From Undaria pinnatifida (Eukaryota > Sar > Phaeophyceae > Laminariales > Alariaceae): 64,000 nt of DNA. Under the pieces are notes generated by a model. That model saw nothing but the letters and a program-made list of their open reading frames with translations, made no database searches and was not told the DNA's origin. Every line of letters begins with the position of its first letter. Positions within the stretch are counted from its first letter, which is position 1. Shown one piece after another: positions 1 to 12,209 of this stretch. The stretch spans positions 17,483,976-17,547,975 of the forward strand of contig JABAKD010000025.1 in the NCBI GenBank assembly GCA_012845835.1. Reading direction: 5' to 3'. Position numbers and translations under genes: made by a program.

Positions 1-655
1 GAAACAGCCTGGGCTGCTGGGGCAAGGGTGTGTTTTCGAAGTGCAAGGGAAGGAGACGTATGATATGAGTCCGGCATGTGGGTAACTGTCTTCTTAGGAG
101 GCTAACAAGACCACATCTGTCGCTTTTGAAATCGCTTATGCCAGGGCCCCAAAACAGTTGCTACATCGCGCACTATAACGCCTTTAGAACTGCACCCACG
201 GTTTGGGGACAGATCGCTTGGAGTGAAAATGGGATCGTTTTTGCCACGGTAAACTTGTATTATCGTGCTATTGGCGTGCTAAGCGAAATTATACCCACTG
301 TTTTTTTGTTTCACGTTTTCGTACACTGCGGTAAGCCCTTCAAATGTGCTCAAAACAGCGCGTAATATGCATACCCTACTCTGCCCCGACCCCTTAAACA
401 GCGAAGTAGTCGTCCCACACGCTGCGGTGAATCCTTGAGTTAATCGTATGAACTAAACTATAAACTCGTTCGGGCTGTTCAGCGTGACGTTCCGGATTCG
501 CTGCGCAATGGGGTATTATTTTCTTCAGCGTTCAACAGGTTTTCATGGTATTCGTTGTTGCCCGGTGGCTACGAGTAGATATATATGCATGCAATGATGC
601 GTAGGAACGCCTGTGCGTCCCCCCTTTTCAACTTGTGACACTCCTGGGATTTCAG
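1..655. other. No gene recognised
   Basis: I see no supportable gene, RNA or repeat here. One 95-codon frame is open at 78-365, but its translation has no domain, and its composition is what unselected DNA of this base content gives. The stretch ends at a pyrimidine-rich AG just before 656. Confidence 0.5.
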
Positions 656-689
656 ACCATCCACATCCCGAAGGGGACTCCTGTTTACG

Positions 690-757
690 GTAAGTGTCGG
701 GGTCTTGGCACAGATTGGCGTCTTGGCACAGATCGTGGTCTTGGCACAGAGGTGCGG
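690..757. repeat. Short minisatellite, cttggcacaga core
   Basis: Three to four copies of a roughly 18-bp unit built on cttggcacaga lie head to tail. The array directly follows a GTAAGT splice-donor-like site at 690. No function is visible. Confidence 0.7.
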
Positions 758-1440
758 GGAAAAGGCAAGAACCAAGTGATGTAGACTACCAGGTATTATT
801 TATGTTTTTTTATTGTTTTTGTTTCATTGAAAGCGGTAAACGTTATCCACTCAACCAAGAACGCGTAAAATCCATACGAAACGACACGACTGCAACGCAC
901 TGATTGGAGTCATCGCACAGGGGTGTGCGTCAGTGTATAGGACCACATTTTATTTTATTCAATTTCCGCGCAAGGATCGGCGCCTTGGAATTTATCGGCG
1001 CGATGGCACCCCTGTGCAAAAAAAAACTTGGGGACGAAATCATTTAAAATGACAACCGCACAGGGTACCAAGACCCCGCTTCTTCCGGTATCATGTTAGT
1101 ATGTGGCACCGAGAACCCCACCAGCGTGCTGTATGCCAGGGTCTCTCCGACGCATCGTTGAGCTCCCACCGGTACACCACGCGCCTTACCCCCTGTGCTT
1201 GGGCGAACCCTTAAAGTGAGCTAGCGCAAGCCAAAAACGAGTACGCTCCTTCCCGCCCCCTTCCACCCTCCCGCACCAGCGTCCACCTGCTCTCCCCCTC
1301 TCTCCTACCCCACCCCCCCCCCTCCACCCCCCTGCGTTTGCACCCCCTTCCCCCCTCCCAACGTGCCCCCCGTGCCTGCCCTGATCTCCTCCCCACCCTC
1401 GTGGCCCTTTTTTTGCCAACACAATGTTGACTATTTACAG
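758..1440. other. Non-coding stretch, pyrimidine-rich towards its end
   Basis: No gene is seen. The last 200 bases are strongly C/T-rich and end in a good 3' splice site: a tgttgac branch-like sequence followed by tatttacag at 1432-1440. The open frames on the minus strand here are products of the C-rich composition. The stretch could be an intron upstream of the next exon. Confidence 0.45.
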
Positions 1441-1557
1441 CGAAAGGTGGCAGAAAAGTTCTTTGAGAAAGAAAAGTCGTCGCGCGGGCTGAGGAAGATT
1501 GCCACTGAGCTCGAGGAAGTGCAGGAATTTTTCGATGCGGAAGAGGAGCACCAGCAG
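1441..1557 (+). CDS. Candidate internal exon, charged helical segment
   Basis: These 39 codons read in one frame between a good acceptor (tatttacag) and a GC-type donor (cag followed by gcgagt). The peptide is highly charged and should be helical: it begins RKVAEKFFEKEKSSRG and continues with LRKIATELEEVQEFFDAEEE. That is quite unlike the flanking C-rich DNA, where every frame reads proline or glycine runs. Both ends are phase 0. A possible next exon on the same strand is 1881-1966 (acceptor tttgttctag, donor ttggtagg), also starting in phase 0. I do not recognise the protein; a coiled-coil segment of a larger protein is the most I can say. A decayed copy is possible. Confidence 0.4.
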
Positions 1558-1860
1558 GCGAGTACACCCTGCTCCCCCCCCCGCCAACCTCACCCCCCAC
1601 CGCCCCCGCCTCCGCTGCCGGTGCAGGCATATGTTTACCCCTGCACGTTTTTCAACTGTACCTCCCCAAAACCTTGTGCCTTTCCCCCCTTGGGGACGTT
1701 TGGCGCCGCAAGTTATCACCGCGCGCGCAATTACGCAATACTCGTACTCGCTCGAGCTTGGGGTCGTCTTAGGTTTGAGGTTCAATCTAATCTGACATCG
1801 ATAGCCTATTCATCAATTTTGGGAGGCCTGCCCCCCTAGCGCTCACCCTCCGCTCCTCAC

Positions 1861-2033
1861 CCCGTCATGATTTGTTCTAGGTTCGCGGAGTAGGGATGCT
1901 CTTGCAGTTGGAAGAACATTCCAGCGACGGTGCATTTCGTAATGATTTTGACATCCGGAGCCGTTGGTAGGCGGACAGTATTACAGTACAAATCTTCGGG
2001 AGCCGTGGTACTGAAGTTATTGTAGAACACATC
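1861..2033 (-). CDS. Ambiguous exon-like block, readable on either strand
   Basis: On the minus strand this block is open for 58 codons. It has a good acceptor (ttgtttgggacag) and a good donor (acggg followed by gtgagg). The peptide begins DVFYNNFSTTAPEDLY and contains CTVAGMFFQLQEHPY. The plus strand instead offers a shorter exon, 1881-1966, in phase with the exon at 1441-1557. Only one can be right and I cannot decide. No family is recognised. Confidence 0.22.
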
Positions 2034-2640
2034 CTGTCCCAAACAAGAAACCCAGCCTGGGTCAGTATTCGTGCTTCTTGTTAGTTTTCCTGTGTTGTAT
2101 TCCAGCTTCCGAGCACCCCACGAAGAAGTGAGCCCCCCCCCCTTCCCCCCCTCCTCTGCCTCTTGTCACGTGCCGCCCTCTCTAATCTAGCACGCCCCCC
2201 AACCCCTCCCCCCCCCCCTTCTTGTTGCTCGTTGAATTCAACCGTGTTGCCCTATCATCCATTATCGACCCCCTCCCCGGTCTGCTTCTGTGACCCGGCT
2301 CGAGAGCAGTACCTGCAGAAGGGGGGCCAGGATGCCAGGAAAGACGCTCAGGAAACTATTCGATGCTATGGCTAGACTTTTTACTGAGTACATGGTCATT
2401 TGTTTTCAGATTTTGGGAACGGGGGTGCAGAGGGCGACAGATGGGGGAAGGGGGTGGAGTTCGACGACGGCGGCGGCGGCGGCGGGGGTATGTCCCGCGT
2501 CGGTGCAATGCTTAAATAAAAGTGAATCAGTTGTTGCATTTTTTATTATTTCGGTCTGTTCACACGCCGCCAGAAAGTGATACGACCTGTTGCAAGCAAG
2601 TCGTTTGAGTTTCTTCTATGCTGTAGTAGTTTTATTTTCG
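2034..2640. other. C-tracts, short CGG run, possible gene end
   Basis: Poly-C runs occupy 2130-2220. A plus-strand frame is open at 2290-2580 and includes a CGG microsatellite (about 2467-2483). An aataaa lies at 2515-2520 and could be a polyadenylation signal for a plus-strand gene. I do not call a gene here because reading frame and splice phase cannot be matched to the upstream exon. Confidence 0.3.
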
Positions 2641-3720
2641 CTACTGTAGGGACTTTCAGCTGCTGCGGTAGCTTGTAGCTACTGCTGTGGTAGCGTTCGG
2701 CTCCTGTGTTAACTGTTCACACCTCGGATAACGCAACAATTAAAAATTGACGTAAATGTTTCGGGTCAGCGAAAAAAATGGTATCATTACGCTATTACGT
2801 TGTCTACTTTCTAGGCTGCGTGATAACATAGTGTTAGTGTTGCTATTGGCGGGCGATCGCGTAACATAATGTTAAGAGTTTTACCTTGATCCCCTATAAC
2901 CGCAGTATATGTGTTGCGGTGTTAAGGTAGGCAGTCCATCAGGATTAACACTATGTTAGTGAGTTAGCGGAATTCCTAGTGGCTATCGTAACACGCGTTA
3001 GAGGGATAACGTACATGCCCAATTAAACGTTAACGTTATGTTACCGTGTTAGCGACAGCAGTCAATTAAACGTTAATATTATGTTAGCGTGTTAACGACA
3101 GCAGTCTGTAGCGAGTAACGTTACGTCAGGGTGTCAGCGGAAGTATTACTTGCTACCGTAACACAAAGTAGGCGGATAACGTACATGCCGAATTAATTGT
3201 CTACATATCACTCCAGTTATTGCGTTCGTGGAAGTCCTAGCGGCTATCGTAACACGGGTTGAAGTGACGACGTACATGGCCAATTAAACGTTAACAGTGT
3301 GTTACCGTGAATTAAACGTTAACAGTGTGTTGCCGTGTTAGCGACAGCAGTCAATTGAACAGCCTTATGTTAGCGTGTTGGCGACAGCAGTCCGTAACGA
3401 GGAACGTTATGTTACAGCGCCAGCGGAATTCTTGCCTGCTACTGCGTAGCACGCTTTTGACGGATGACGTACATGCCGAACTAAACGCTTGCATAACACT
3501 ATGTTAGTGTGTGAAAGGAATTCCTAGTGGTTATCGATACACACGTTAGAGGCATGACGTACATGGGCAATATAACGTTACTATTATGTTACTGTGTCAG
3601 CAGCGGTTCGTATCGAGTGACGTTATGTTAGGGTGTTAGCGTACGTCTTGGTACCATACCACACGATAAACGGATAACGTACATATCCAACCAAAAGCTA
3701 GCATTTTGTCACCTGTCACT
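2640..3720. repeat. Diverged tandem array rich in TAAC..GTTA palindromes
   Basis: Roughly 250-bp units recur about three times (around 2960, 3225 and 3510). Each carries ggaattcctagtgg, then ggataacgtacatg, then aacgttaacgttatgttacc and a gttagcgacagcag segment repeated within the unit. The commonest word is a near-palindrome of the form taaca-at-tgtta. No coding frame survives. The array looks like an old satellite, or a cluster of short inverted-repeat elements. Confidence 0.7.
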
Positions 3721-4344
3721 GTGTTAGCTCCTACCCAAACGTGGTTGAAGTACACACGTGACAGAGGCCATCTCTTATATTAGGGTACCGAACGCAAGAC
3801 GTTCCGAAAATGAGATGAATTTTCGGGTGGCAGAATCAAACGGGCACAATCGGATGGACAACCGTTGTAGTGAAACCCGAGCATTGTACAGATGTTTTTT
3901 TTAACAAAGTCGCGAAAATTAACCAGCTACGGCGATCGCTCGACTACGTACATTCACGCACGAGTTCGCTGCACCAGAGCATCTCAGCGAACCCACAGAA
4001 GAGGCTTTGTAGGTGGGGCGAGGGAAACCACGCCGTGTACGCTTCATGCAAGGAGGGTTGTCTTCCTCGCTCCCGTCGATCTCGAGCATCAACATGTCGC
4101 AGGCGGCGGCTGTCCTCGCCCTCGACAAGTGCGAGTAGTGTGTGTCTTGTGTTGGCGAATGCGCAATGGCGACTGCGAAGAGAGTAGCAGGGCTCTCGGA
4201 GTCGTCACCATCACTATCCGATCTCATCGGTTCGTGGTGAGGCCCGAGGTGTGTGCGAGTGGACAGCTGCACACAGCAGCGGCACCATGAGTACGCCTAT
4301 GATACGTGTTGCTTGCTTTGCAGACTGATATGCCTGATGCGTGT
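3721..4344. other. No confident gene; overlapping open frames on both strands
   Basis: A 117-codon minus frame (3919-4272) and a 132-codon plus frame (3892-4290) overlap. The minus translation contains an acidic stretch, RSDSDGDDSESPATLFAVAI, that looks more protein-like than the plus one. Neither has a recognisable domain or clear splice sites. Confidence 0.3.
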
Positions 4345-4550
4345 CTTGTGTCTTGTATTGCTACTACAGTAGTACTACTGCTGTTTTCGACATAGAATGT
4401 GCTGGTACTACACAGTACTCCTGCTGTTTTCGGCACATATGTGCTGGTACTACACAGTACTACTGCCTATTTCGGCATAATATATGTGCTGCTGGTACAC
4501 AGTAATACTATTTCTGTTTTCGGCACCTATGTGCTGCTGCTACACAGCCA
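4345..4550. repeat. Minisatellite of about 55 bp, four copies
   Basis: The unit runs gtactactgctgttttcggc, then acatatgtgctg, then gtactacaca. It is repeated four times with small indels. No coding role is visible. Confidence 0.75.
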
Positions 4551-4659
4551 TTGGGATCTCGGCGAAATACGATAGCACACGGCTAAATCATGTTATCCCG
4601 CGCACCGAGATCTCGGGCAAATTTATTGACACGGCAACATGATGTTTCTCCGCCTCACA

Positions 4660-5275
4660 ACTTTACCACTAACAAAGACAACACATGTTAGACCTCGGGA
4701 AGACCCAAAGGGTAACGTTACAACGTAATGTGGGAACGAATTCGTCCCCAACGATAACACAATGACAACATGTTAGAACGGGATTGATTGCTATGGTAAC
4801 AGTGACAAAGTGTTGAAATCACATGTTTAATGGCAGTAACACATTAACATAATGTTAGGAGGACGTCGGCGTTTAGACTAACATCTTATCATAATATTAC
4901 GTAACGGTCGGCTAAGCCTGTAACGTTGCTAACGTACGTTGAATGTTACGTTGTCCGACCCTAAGGCAGCAGACGACGGGTCGGAATAACATGTTAGTAG
5001 TGGCGGTCACCATGGTAATGATATCTTTGTGTGTTATGAGTATCACGATGTTAGGTGTTAGTAGTGCTGGCCAACGTGTTAGCGTGATGTTAGGGCGTTA
5101 TGTCTAACACTCTATTTGGGGTAACACAGTCTTAGGGTGTTACGTCAAACGCTGCGTAGACGGTAACATAACGTTACCATGTTAGCAGAATCTGCGGATA
5201 TCTATCTGGGCAATGTTAGACTGATAACGCACGTCTATGGTAAAAGCCTAACACCGTTATGTTAACAGTAGCTAC
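4660..5275. repeat. Second block of TAAC..GTTA palindromic motifs
   Basis: Motifs such as taacataatgttag, ataacatgttag, aacacattaacataatg and ggtaacgttac recur every few tens of bases, in the same style as 2640-3720 but with less clear unit structure. The 5.0-5.2 kb part repeats gtgttagcgtgatgttaggg-like words. No gene is seen. Confidence 0.6.
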
Positions 5276-6624
5276 CGAAAGTTGCCAATTCCCCACCATC
5301 AACAGTGGTGCTAGGGGCAACATTGACGAAATTGTGAGCACGCAGACCGTCGATGATGGCCAATTTCACAAGTTGCAGCAACAGGAAGCCGAGAAGAAAC
5401 AGAGGGTCGGATGGGCTACTACTGTTGCTGGGCAGTGGCTGGGATGCCCGTTTTTTACGCCCACGGTACCAAAGTTAAGCGTCGGGCAGGGGGGGTGTTG
5501 CAGTATCCTGCGCTAAGAAATATTACGATGAGCTCAGCAGCGTGATCTAAGAGGCACTGTAGTTGGAAGATGCGTGATGACTGGCCCAGTCGCTGCAACA
5601 CACGAGCATCATAACATCACGGAGCCTTAACACTGCGCGGCTCCCGTCGCTACCGCGGGAAAACATGTACAGCATAAATCGGGTCGCTGCGCAGTCGTTG
5701 GCGTGGACATAGCGTATTTTATCGAATGCTGTCGCCCTTATGCTGTTGTGGGGTGAAACACAGTCGCTTCTTGATGTTGGTGGTTTTATAGTGCTTAGAA
5801 GGGGCGATATATGGGTGCTTGTCATGTCGGTAGCCGCCCCGGTCGTCATCTCGCCTGGCCCAGCACGTGCCTCGACGAAAGGGAATGGTTAGGTTCCCTC
5901 TATCCCTGCTTGCACGGCAAAGTGACGGACACCACGTATTACAAGGTATCGCACGCAACGTGCAGGGATTAGTTTGGACGGAGCCCTCGATCTCACAGCT
6001 GACGCTATTTTGTAGTTTCTCATAAATCTTGCTGCCTTGATGACGTCCGTGTTATATTTTTCTTGCTAAGGTTGTTCAGCTTTTTTTTTACTCGGTTGAA
6101 CGGCTAGTGTGGTGGTCTGAAATGTATGCCACGTCAGTTTACGCACGCCTCTGGGGGGGCAGACACAACTTAGAGGGGTGGACCAAAATGTGATTGGATA
6201 ATGGCCCGTCGGTACGGTAGAAAACACCACAAGGTGGGCTAGCTATATCACTAGCACCCCGTAGCGAGGTGGGTGCAGTTCTGGCGGGAAAGGTAACCCA
6301 CCACTGGCTAGGTTTAGTCCTAGTGGCCAAAGCATCCTACAGTGGATAAGCCGGTACTCTGGCAGACCAGGTACCCATGCAGGCCCTAGTTAGCAGCCCT
6401 CGCACCCCGCCGCGGAATTATATTTGTCTCCCAAGTTAAGGCACACCACGAAAGATGTACGCTGCTCTGGTACGCACGGCCTTCCACAGCGGGGTAGAGA
6501 CAGCCTGAGCACACCAGGCCTATTGAATTTACGTGCAAATCTGAAAAACCTTGCACGTACATGCAATTTCACAGGAGCCGGTCTTAGCAAGCAAGCGAAT
6601 TCCCAGCCCTCTACATCCTAACAG
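5276..6624. other. No gene recognised
   Basis: Short open frames of 60-100 codons occur on both strands without domains or splice context. No RNA gene or clear repeat is visible. Confidence 0.5.
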
Positions 6625-7045
6625 GTTTCGTTGGAATCGCCATGCAATCAACAGCGGATCCTTCGAGAGGTTGGTATCGCCAAGCAGCAAACACGCCCCC
6701 TTTCTATTCCGTTAACGCCCCGCAACAATCTTGTACTATTTCAAAATCTCGTAATTGAGGTTGTACGGTAGACTTCGAAGGATCCAACAAGAGATATTTT
6801 CGCAATCATCACCATCAACACATACTTCGTCTAGCGAATGCCCCCGCAGCAGTGTTGTAAAGATGGAGGATCGAGCCAACCCATTCCTTCCCTCGCATCG
6901 AAACAGGTTTCGTTAAAATCGCCGTCTAACTAAAAGAGTACTGGTACCCTTCGATTTATCGTCATCACCAAGCAGCACGCATTCCCCCCTTCGTATTCCG
7001 TTGTCGCCCTCAAACAGCCTGCAACAATAACATACTATTTGCATC
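6625..7045. repeat. Diverged direct duplication, about 280-bp spacing
   Basis: The segment from about 6625 (caggtttcgttggaatcgcc, then tcgccaagcagcaaacacgc, ttctattccgtt, ccgcaacaat) recurs from about 6903 with roughly 70-75 per cent identity, ending near 7045. It is non-coding. Confidence 0.6.
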
Positions 7046-7133
7046 AAACATCGTTATTGCTATGCAGCGATGAGATATCACTATCGCTAAGCAGCGACCA
7101 GTAGATCTCCTCTACTATGATACTGTAACTTAG

Positions 7134-7770
7134 GTGCCAACGTTATTCTTTGCTGCGCTGTTTCTCAGTGTACTACTTAGGTACTTCGCTAGGCCGCATG
7201 GTTACCCCTCTACAATTGTACCAGGTGTACCGTCGCTATGCAATCGTTGTCCCTCGCTCCCAAATCCAACGTTCCCACGCGAACAAACTCAAGGAAAGCC
7301 TGTACGGACTTCTTTAAAGCCCTCGCAACTGGTTCAACACCGTCAACGGTTCACTGAAGGTCCTTACATGGGATTCACAGCGAATACGTACGATCCACGT
7401 GTCTACATCTTCGGCTCAGACGACAACATCAGCGTTCTGACCATGTATGATAGACGAGACATGCTTGTTTTGGAGGAAGCACATCGCGACTGAAATATGG
7501 TAGACGTCAGCTGACGGACCGATTCGTCATGACCGACATGGGGGGCACATCGATCGTACTACTGCTGTAGGCATGTAAATCAACAGGGACCATGAGGATA
7601 ATACGATGACGAATCATGAGCCAACAACACCTTACCAGGTCAGATCTGGCACGAAGGCACGGCAGAGAGCCCGAGAGGAGTGACGTTACCTCTCAAACTG
7701 TGTTGGTCGGCCTGTCTTACGACGAAGATATTCCATCGGAGATTAGGGAGTTATTCACTTGATGAGGGAT
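7134..7770 (+). pseudogene. Possible decayed coding region, unknown product
   Basis: A 119-codon frame (7134-7493) ends in a protein-like stretch, RVYIFGSDDNISVLTMYDRR. Further short frames follow at 7590-7765 with protein-like composition (TSQTVLVGLSYDEDIPSEIR, then DEGYAPAGEYEFIKAVNLL), but they lie in different frames and are broken by stops. This is what an old, frameshifted mobile-element gene looks like. No diagnostic motif remains, so a copia- or gypsy-type origin is only a guess. Confidence 0.25.
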
Positions 7771-9594
7771 ATGCCCCTGCGGGGGAATATGAGTTTATTA
7801 AGGCCGTTAATTTGCTGGCGTAGATTGCTTTGCCATGCGATACTCCTTGCCTGTCGATGGCTGCGGAGGTGCGATAATATACATGAGCTTTGCGTGAACA
7901 TCTGGGCGTCTTGCCTGACCTACGCGCGTCCACATAATACCTATCAACGCTGAACGGTGACATCTAGCCAACAAGACATCGCGAAGGTCCCTAGCTTCCT
8001 CTCACGCTAGGGCATTAGTTTCGGATAAATGCGCGTTTAGACTAGGTACCCAAGGTTCGACTCGAGGCTTGCAACTGTTTCTCTTTTGTATGCGTAGCGT
8101 GGAGACACGCCAGGTGACGGGTGACAGACTCGACGGCGAGCCTGGAACGAGAGAAGAGTGACAGATGTGTGCGACACATCTACTTACGCATCACATGGTC
8201 TTGGGGCAATATTACCAATCATAGTTTGTCCGTCGACGAAGGATTGTCCCGAGATCTTACTGATGAGATCATAGGAGATCTGATGTCACAGTCGTAAGGT
8301 AAGAAACGAAGATCATACGACCAAGTGAATTGGTGATACCTGCGTGGGAGATCCTTACGGTGACCTCTGGATATGTGCACGTTGTACGAGACATGGCTCC
8401 CACATCTTCCCCCAATGTTTGAATGCCTTATACTGGAGAACCCAGTATGCTTTCGAACATTCTTTGGACAGAGACAGGTTACCATTTCTCTACCAATTCG
8501 AAGTCACTGTACAGTAGTACTTGATGTATAAGCCTTGCATTTGTCAATCAACTAATCATGTCACCCCTTGCGTAGCGAAAACCACGCGCTCGTACGAGCA
8601 TGATAGGATTTCTACGAAGTGTTTCAGTCATATAATGCACGATGCATCAATTACCAGTGATATGTATATATTGTATATGCACCTGTTGATAGATCTCTAA
8701 AGGTGTACACGTAGCTGGCGCGGGAAGGCGTGGTGGTGGCTCAAGACGGTGTCACAGAACTCTCTCTTATATTATCCAGCCGTCGAGCTCGTCTCGGTCT
8801 CATATGGAGCTAAACTACGAGCGACAACTCATGTCGATTCATGCAGGAAATTACCCGACCAAATAGCCTCCTTACACCTCATACACGAATTCCTTACCAA
8901 TACATCGGAGTCCCCGATATGAGATGGATCATAACCGTCGTGTTCATGAGGACAACCAACACATCCTTCTCATGCACGATTGTATGATATAAGGTTACAT
9001 ATTCAATGAAAACCGAAACCTTTATAATAACGAAATGATGGTTTCCTAAACCTTTCATGCTTGACAGTGGACCGCGGAACCTTGCACAGAATGATTGTTT
9101 ACGAAATCTTTTGTACTCACGCTGGTATCCGGAACGTTGCATGAAAATGTTTGTTTACGAATCCTTTCTATACAAACGATGGTATACGAAGCCTTGTATA
9201 TAAGTTGGTGTTACCTCTGACTACGATCAATGCATTGGTTATCACTACATAAAGTGCAGAACGGTTTACTTGCAAGGCTTGGTACACACATAGTGATGAA
9301 ACAAAAAAATGTGCTGACGGACGGTCTTGCCAGAAAATTGTGCATGCATAATGTGCAACTGCATAAACACAATCATTGTTAACAGGAAATACCGGACTTC
9401 ACATTAACGAGAAAATTTACACGACTTAACGATGGTGTAGTCGTAACGACAACGAACGGTACAGCATAACGGGCTGTAATTTGCATGGTAACGATAATGT
9501 GGCATGTCTCCAACGTCAAAAAAGGCATAATCGACTACACGAGCGAGACTATGACCACAATTCAGTATATTAAGCTGAACTAATACGATGTATA
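7771..9594. other. No gene recognised
   Basis: AT-richer DNA with only short chance frames. Similar phrases (tacgaaacctt, tacgaatccttt, tacgaagccttg) recur between 9040 and 9200, suggesting a faint old tandem repeat. Nothing else is seen. Confidence 0.45.
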
Positions 9595-11300
9595 TGCTAA
9601 CATCAAACCTTCTAGAATAGTAAACATTACCAGGTAGATGATATAAAGAGATGTCTTCTTACTACAACCGTCAGATTTGTTGCATTTAACAGGATTTATA
9701 GTTTCCGCGCACATATTGAAATGTTCCGCCCGCCCCCGTCCCCCCCCCCCCTCCCACGATCCCTCTTCAAACGCCCCACCTAAAATCAAAATCTACCAGG
9801 GTAGTAAACACTACCAGCCAGCTGATATTATCTCTTTATCTTCCTAGCCATCCATGCCGCAGCTCCAACTCATTTCCGCCCTCCCCCCCCCCCCTCCCCC
9901 CCTTTTTTTTTCCTCCCAGTTTGTTCAAACGCCCCACTTACAATCCAAATCGGCCAGAGTAATAAACACCTCTACGCAGTAGTTGATATCACGTCATTAT
10001 CTTCCTAACCATCCATGACGTAGCTTTCATTCTTCCCCCTCCCCCCCAACCCCCACTCCCCCCCTCCAACGCCCCCTCCTTCCCCACCACCCGCACGATC
10101 GCCTAGACCTAGCACCACGCGTATAACAAGCCCCTACATATATGATTAATACGCGCGATCGGAGTCCAAATCTTTGATCTCACAGCCGGAGTGCATTTGA
10201 ATATTATATGTGACCTAAACCTCTTAAAAACCCTCCTTCCCCCCCCCGCCGGTCTCTTTTTTTTTCTTTTTTTGCTCGCTCTCCCTCGCTCAAACGCCCC
10301 ACCTAATATCGAAATCGACCGAGTAATAAACACTTCCACGCGCTGGATATCACCTCATTATCTTTCTAGAGCCATCCATGCCGCTGCTTCCCCCCCCCAC
10401 CCCACCCCCCGCCCCCAACGCCCCCTCCTTCCCCACCACCCGCACCATCGCCTAGACCTAGCACTACACGTATAGCAAACCCCTACATCTATGCCACCTA
10501 AAGCCCTTTCCCCCCCCCTCCCCTCCCCCCACTTCCCCCCCCCCCCCTTCCCCCTCCCCCACCCCCCACTTCCCCACCCCCCCACCCCACCCCCATCCCC
10601 TCGAACACTCCGCCCTCTACTCATTGGTTGTACGACTTACAGGACATACATGATAAACTGGTGCATTCTTTCCAAAACCGTCACATTTATCCCCTTAAAA
10701 GAATGTATAGTTTCCACGCACAGGTTGAGCTGCCCCGCCCGCCCCGCCCCCCCCGCCATGATAATCTGGTGCATTTTTTTCCAAAACTGTCAGATTTATC
10801 CCCCTAAAGAATTTATATTTGAGCTGCCCCGCCCGTCCCCCCCCCCCCCCCCCTCCCCCCCCCCCCCCCCCCCTCCCCCCCCCCCCCCCCCCTCCCCCCC
10901 CCCCCCCCCCCTCCCCCCCCCCCCCCCCCCCTCCCCCCCCCCCCCCCCCCGCTCCCTTTTGATTAAAACCAGCCCCCCACGTTCTTCAAAACTCCGCCCT
11001 CCCCTCACCGGTTACCCGACTTACAGGATTCACTTGATAAACGGATGCATTTCCTTCCATAGCTGTCAGATTTTGTCCCCCTCAGAACCGGGTTTTATAG
11101 TTTCCGCGCACAGACTGACTAACATCACCCTGTTGACCTTGATAGCTAGACTGTAGTTCCAAGGGGAGTCGCCGACCTATATCCTTAATGAGGACACACA
11201 ACCCGTAATACGCGCGATTGGAGTGTCACACACAGCTTGCAAAGATGAGTTTCGACAAAATATTCGATCTCACAGCTGGAGTGTATTTTCATTTTTTATA
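9595..11300 (+). repeat. C-tract composite repeat (family 1), block A
   Basis: This is one of many copies of a non-coding family. Its plus-sense 3' end reads ..aatacgcgcgatcggagtat, then cacacacagcttgcaaagatg, agtttcgacaaaatattcg and cacagctggagtgtatttt, followed by an AT-rich tail. Inside are repeats of a roughly 100-bp module: gataaac-ggtgcatt, tccaaa-ctgtcagattt, tccccct, then tatagtttccgcgcaca. Long C-runs separate the modules. Two internal partial 3' ends occur (for example around 10142-10220), so the block is itself composite. It lacks any ORF of its own; the proline-rich frames are C-run artefacts. Confidence 0.75.
10832..10951. repeat. Near-pure poly-C tract with T about every 20 bases
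   Basis: About 120 bases are almost entirely C, broken by single T residues at roughly 20-base spacing, inside C-tract block A. The regular spacing implies expansion of a 20-bp unit. The opposite strand is a very long G-run with quadruplex-forming potential. Confidence 0.85.
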
Positions 11301-12209
11301 ATATATCAAGCTGATGGTATACGAATCATCTTTATTTACTTGTTTGGAAATTGTTTTTGTCAGTCATTCACGGTTGGCTGTTGGCAGCATCAATAAAATA
11401 TATCACTAATTGATAGTATACGAACTATCGCTACACAGTACCAGCCTGTAAAAAAGTACTTCCTGTCAATCATTAACGGTTGGCTATTGACAGAATGAAC
11501 ACAATGAATCAGTAGTAGGACAAGTATAAGATTAATATGCCCAATCAGATATTCCACCTCGAAGTACAGGTCTACAGTTCACGCGCACGACTGCTGCTCA
11601 CCAGCTTACTATCCTATGGAATAATACTGATCTACTAGGGAATACATCAAAAATGTATTCAGGAATCCCCAGCTTTTCACACACACAAAAAAAATGATGA
11701 CCATTAGTTGATTGCTTCTCACTGTGCCAAGAGAATCCTTCAAGTATACGCACACTGCACACAGTCGTTCCATTCAATTAACCCATCAATAACGCCCGAA
11801 TGTATAGACTACTCTTGGTATAGACTATGTACACCCTTGCGTAACCATTGGTTAAACGCTTCCCCCCTCACTGCCACATGCTTCATCAGACTGACGCAGT
11901 GGTGGTCTACTTTACAGTGCTCGTCTATATGAGTACGAACTCTATAAGATTTACTCTCAAGCAGTAAGCTATATTTTCGTGTGAGCTCGTACTTCCACAC
12001 AAAGCTAACAACGAAACCACTGGTATGATCGCGATATACCCGGACACTTGCTGTTGGGATGCAGCTTAAAGTATCCAACCATGCCTTAACTACGCGGGGA
12101 CAACTCCACGTACAAATTCCAAGCAAACACCTTTTATACCCTGTTTTTTGGGGACGCGATATGAACGTTGCAATTCATAGGTCAAACGATCCCTTGGCCG
12201 GATACATTT
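11301..12209. other. No confident gene; one minus-strand ORF
   Basis: A 105-codon minus frame (11809-12126) contains a protein-like stretch, RTHIDEHCKVDHHCVSLMKH, rich in His and Cys. No family is recognised, and its placement immediately upstream of an LTR makes an old transposon fragment plausible. The 11330-11480 part has two related copies of a gataagtatacgaa-like sequence followed by cattaacggttggct. Confidence 0.3.

Noticed and set aside
656-689. 34-base micro-exon reading TIHIPKGTPVY, like a cytochrome P450 segment
   Set aside because: Splice-like sites flank it, but it is only eleven codons, no other P450 motif (heme Cys loop, ExxR) is near, and the phase does not fit any next exon.
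10491-11156. 221-codon proline-rich protein
   Set aside because: Read from poly-C runs of the C-tract repeat; the frame is open because C-runs cannot form stops.
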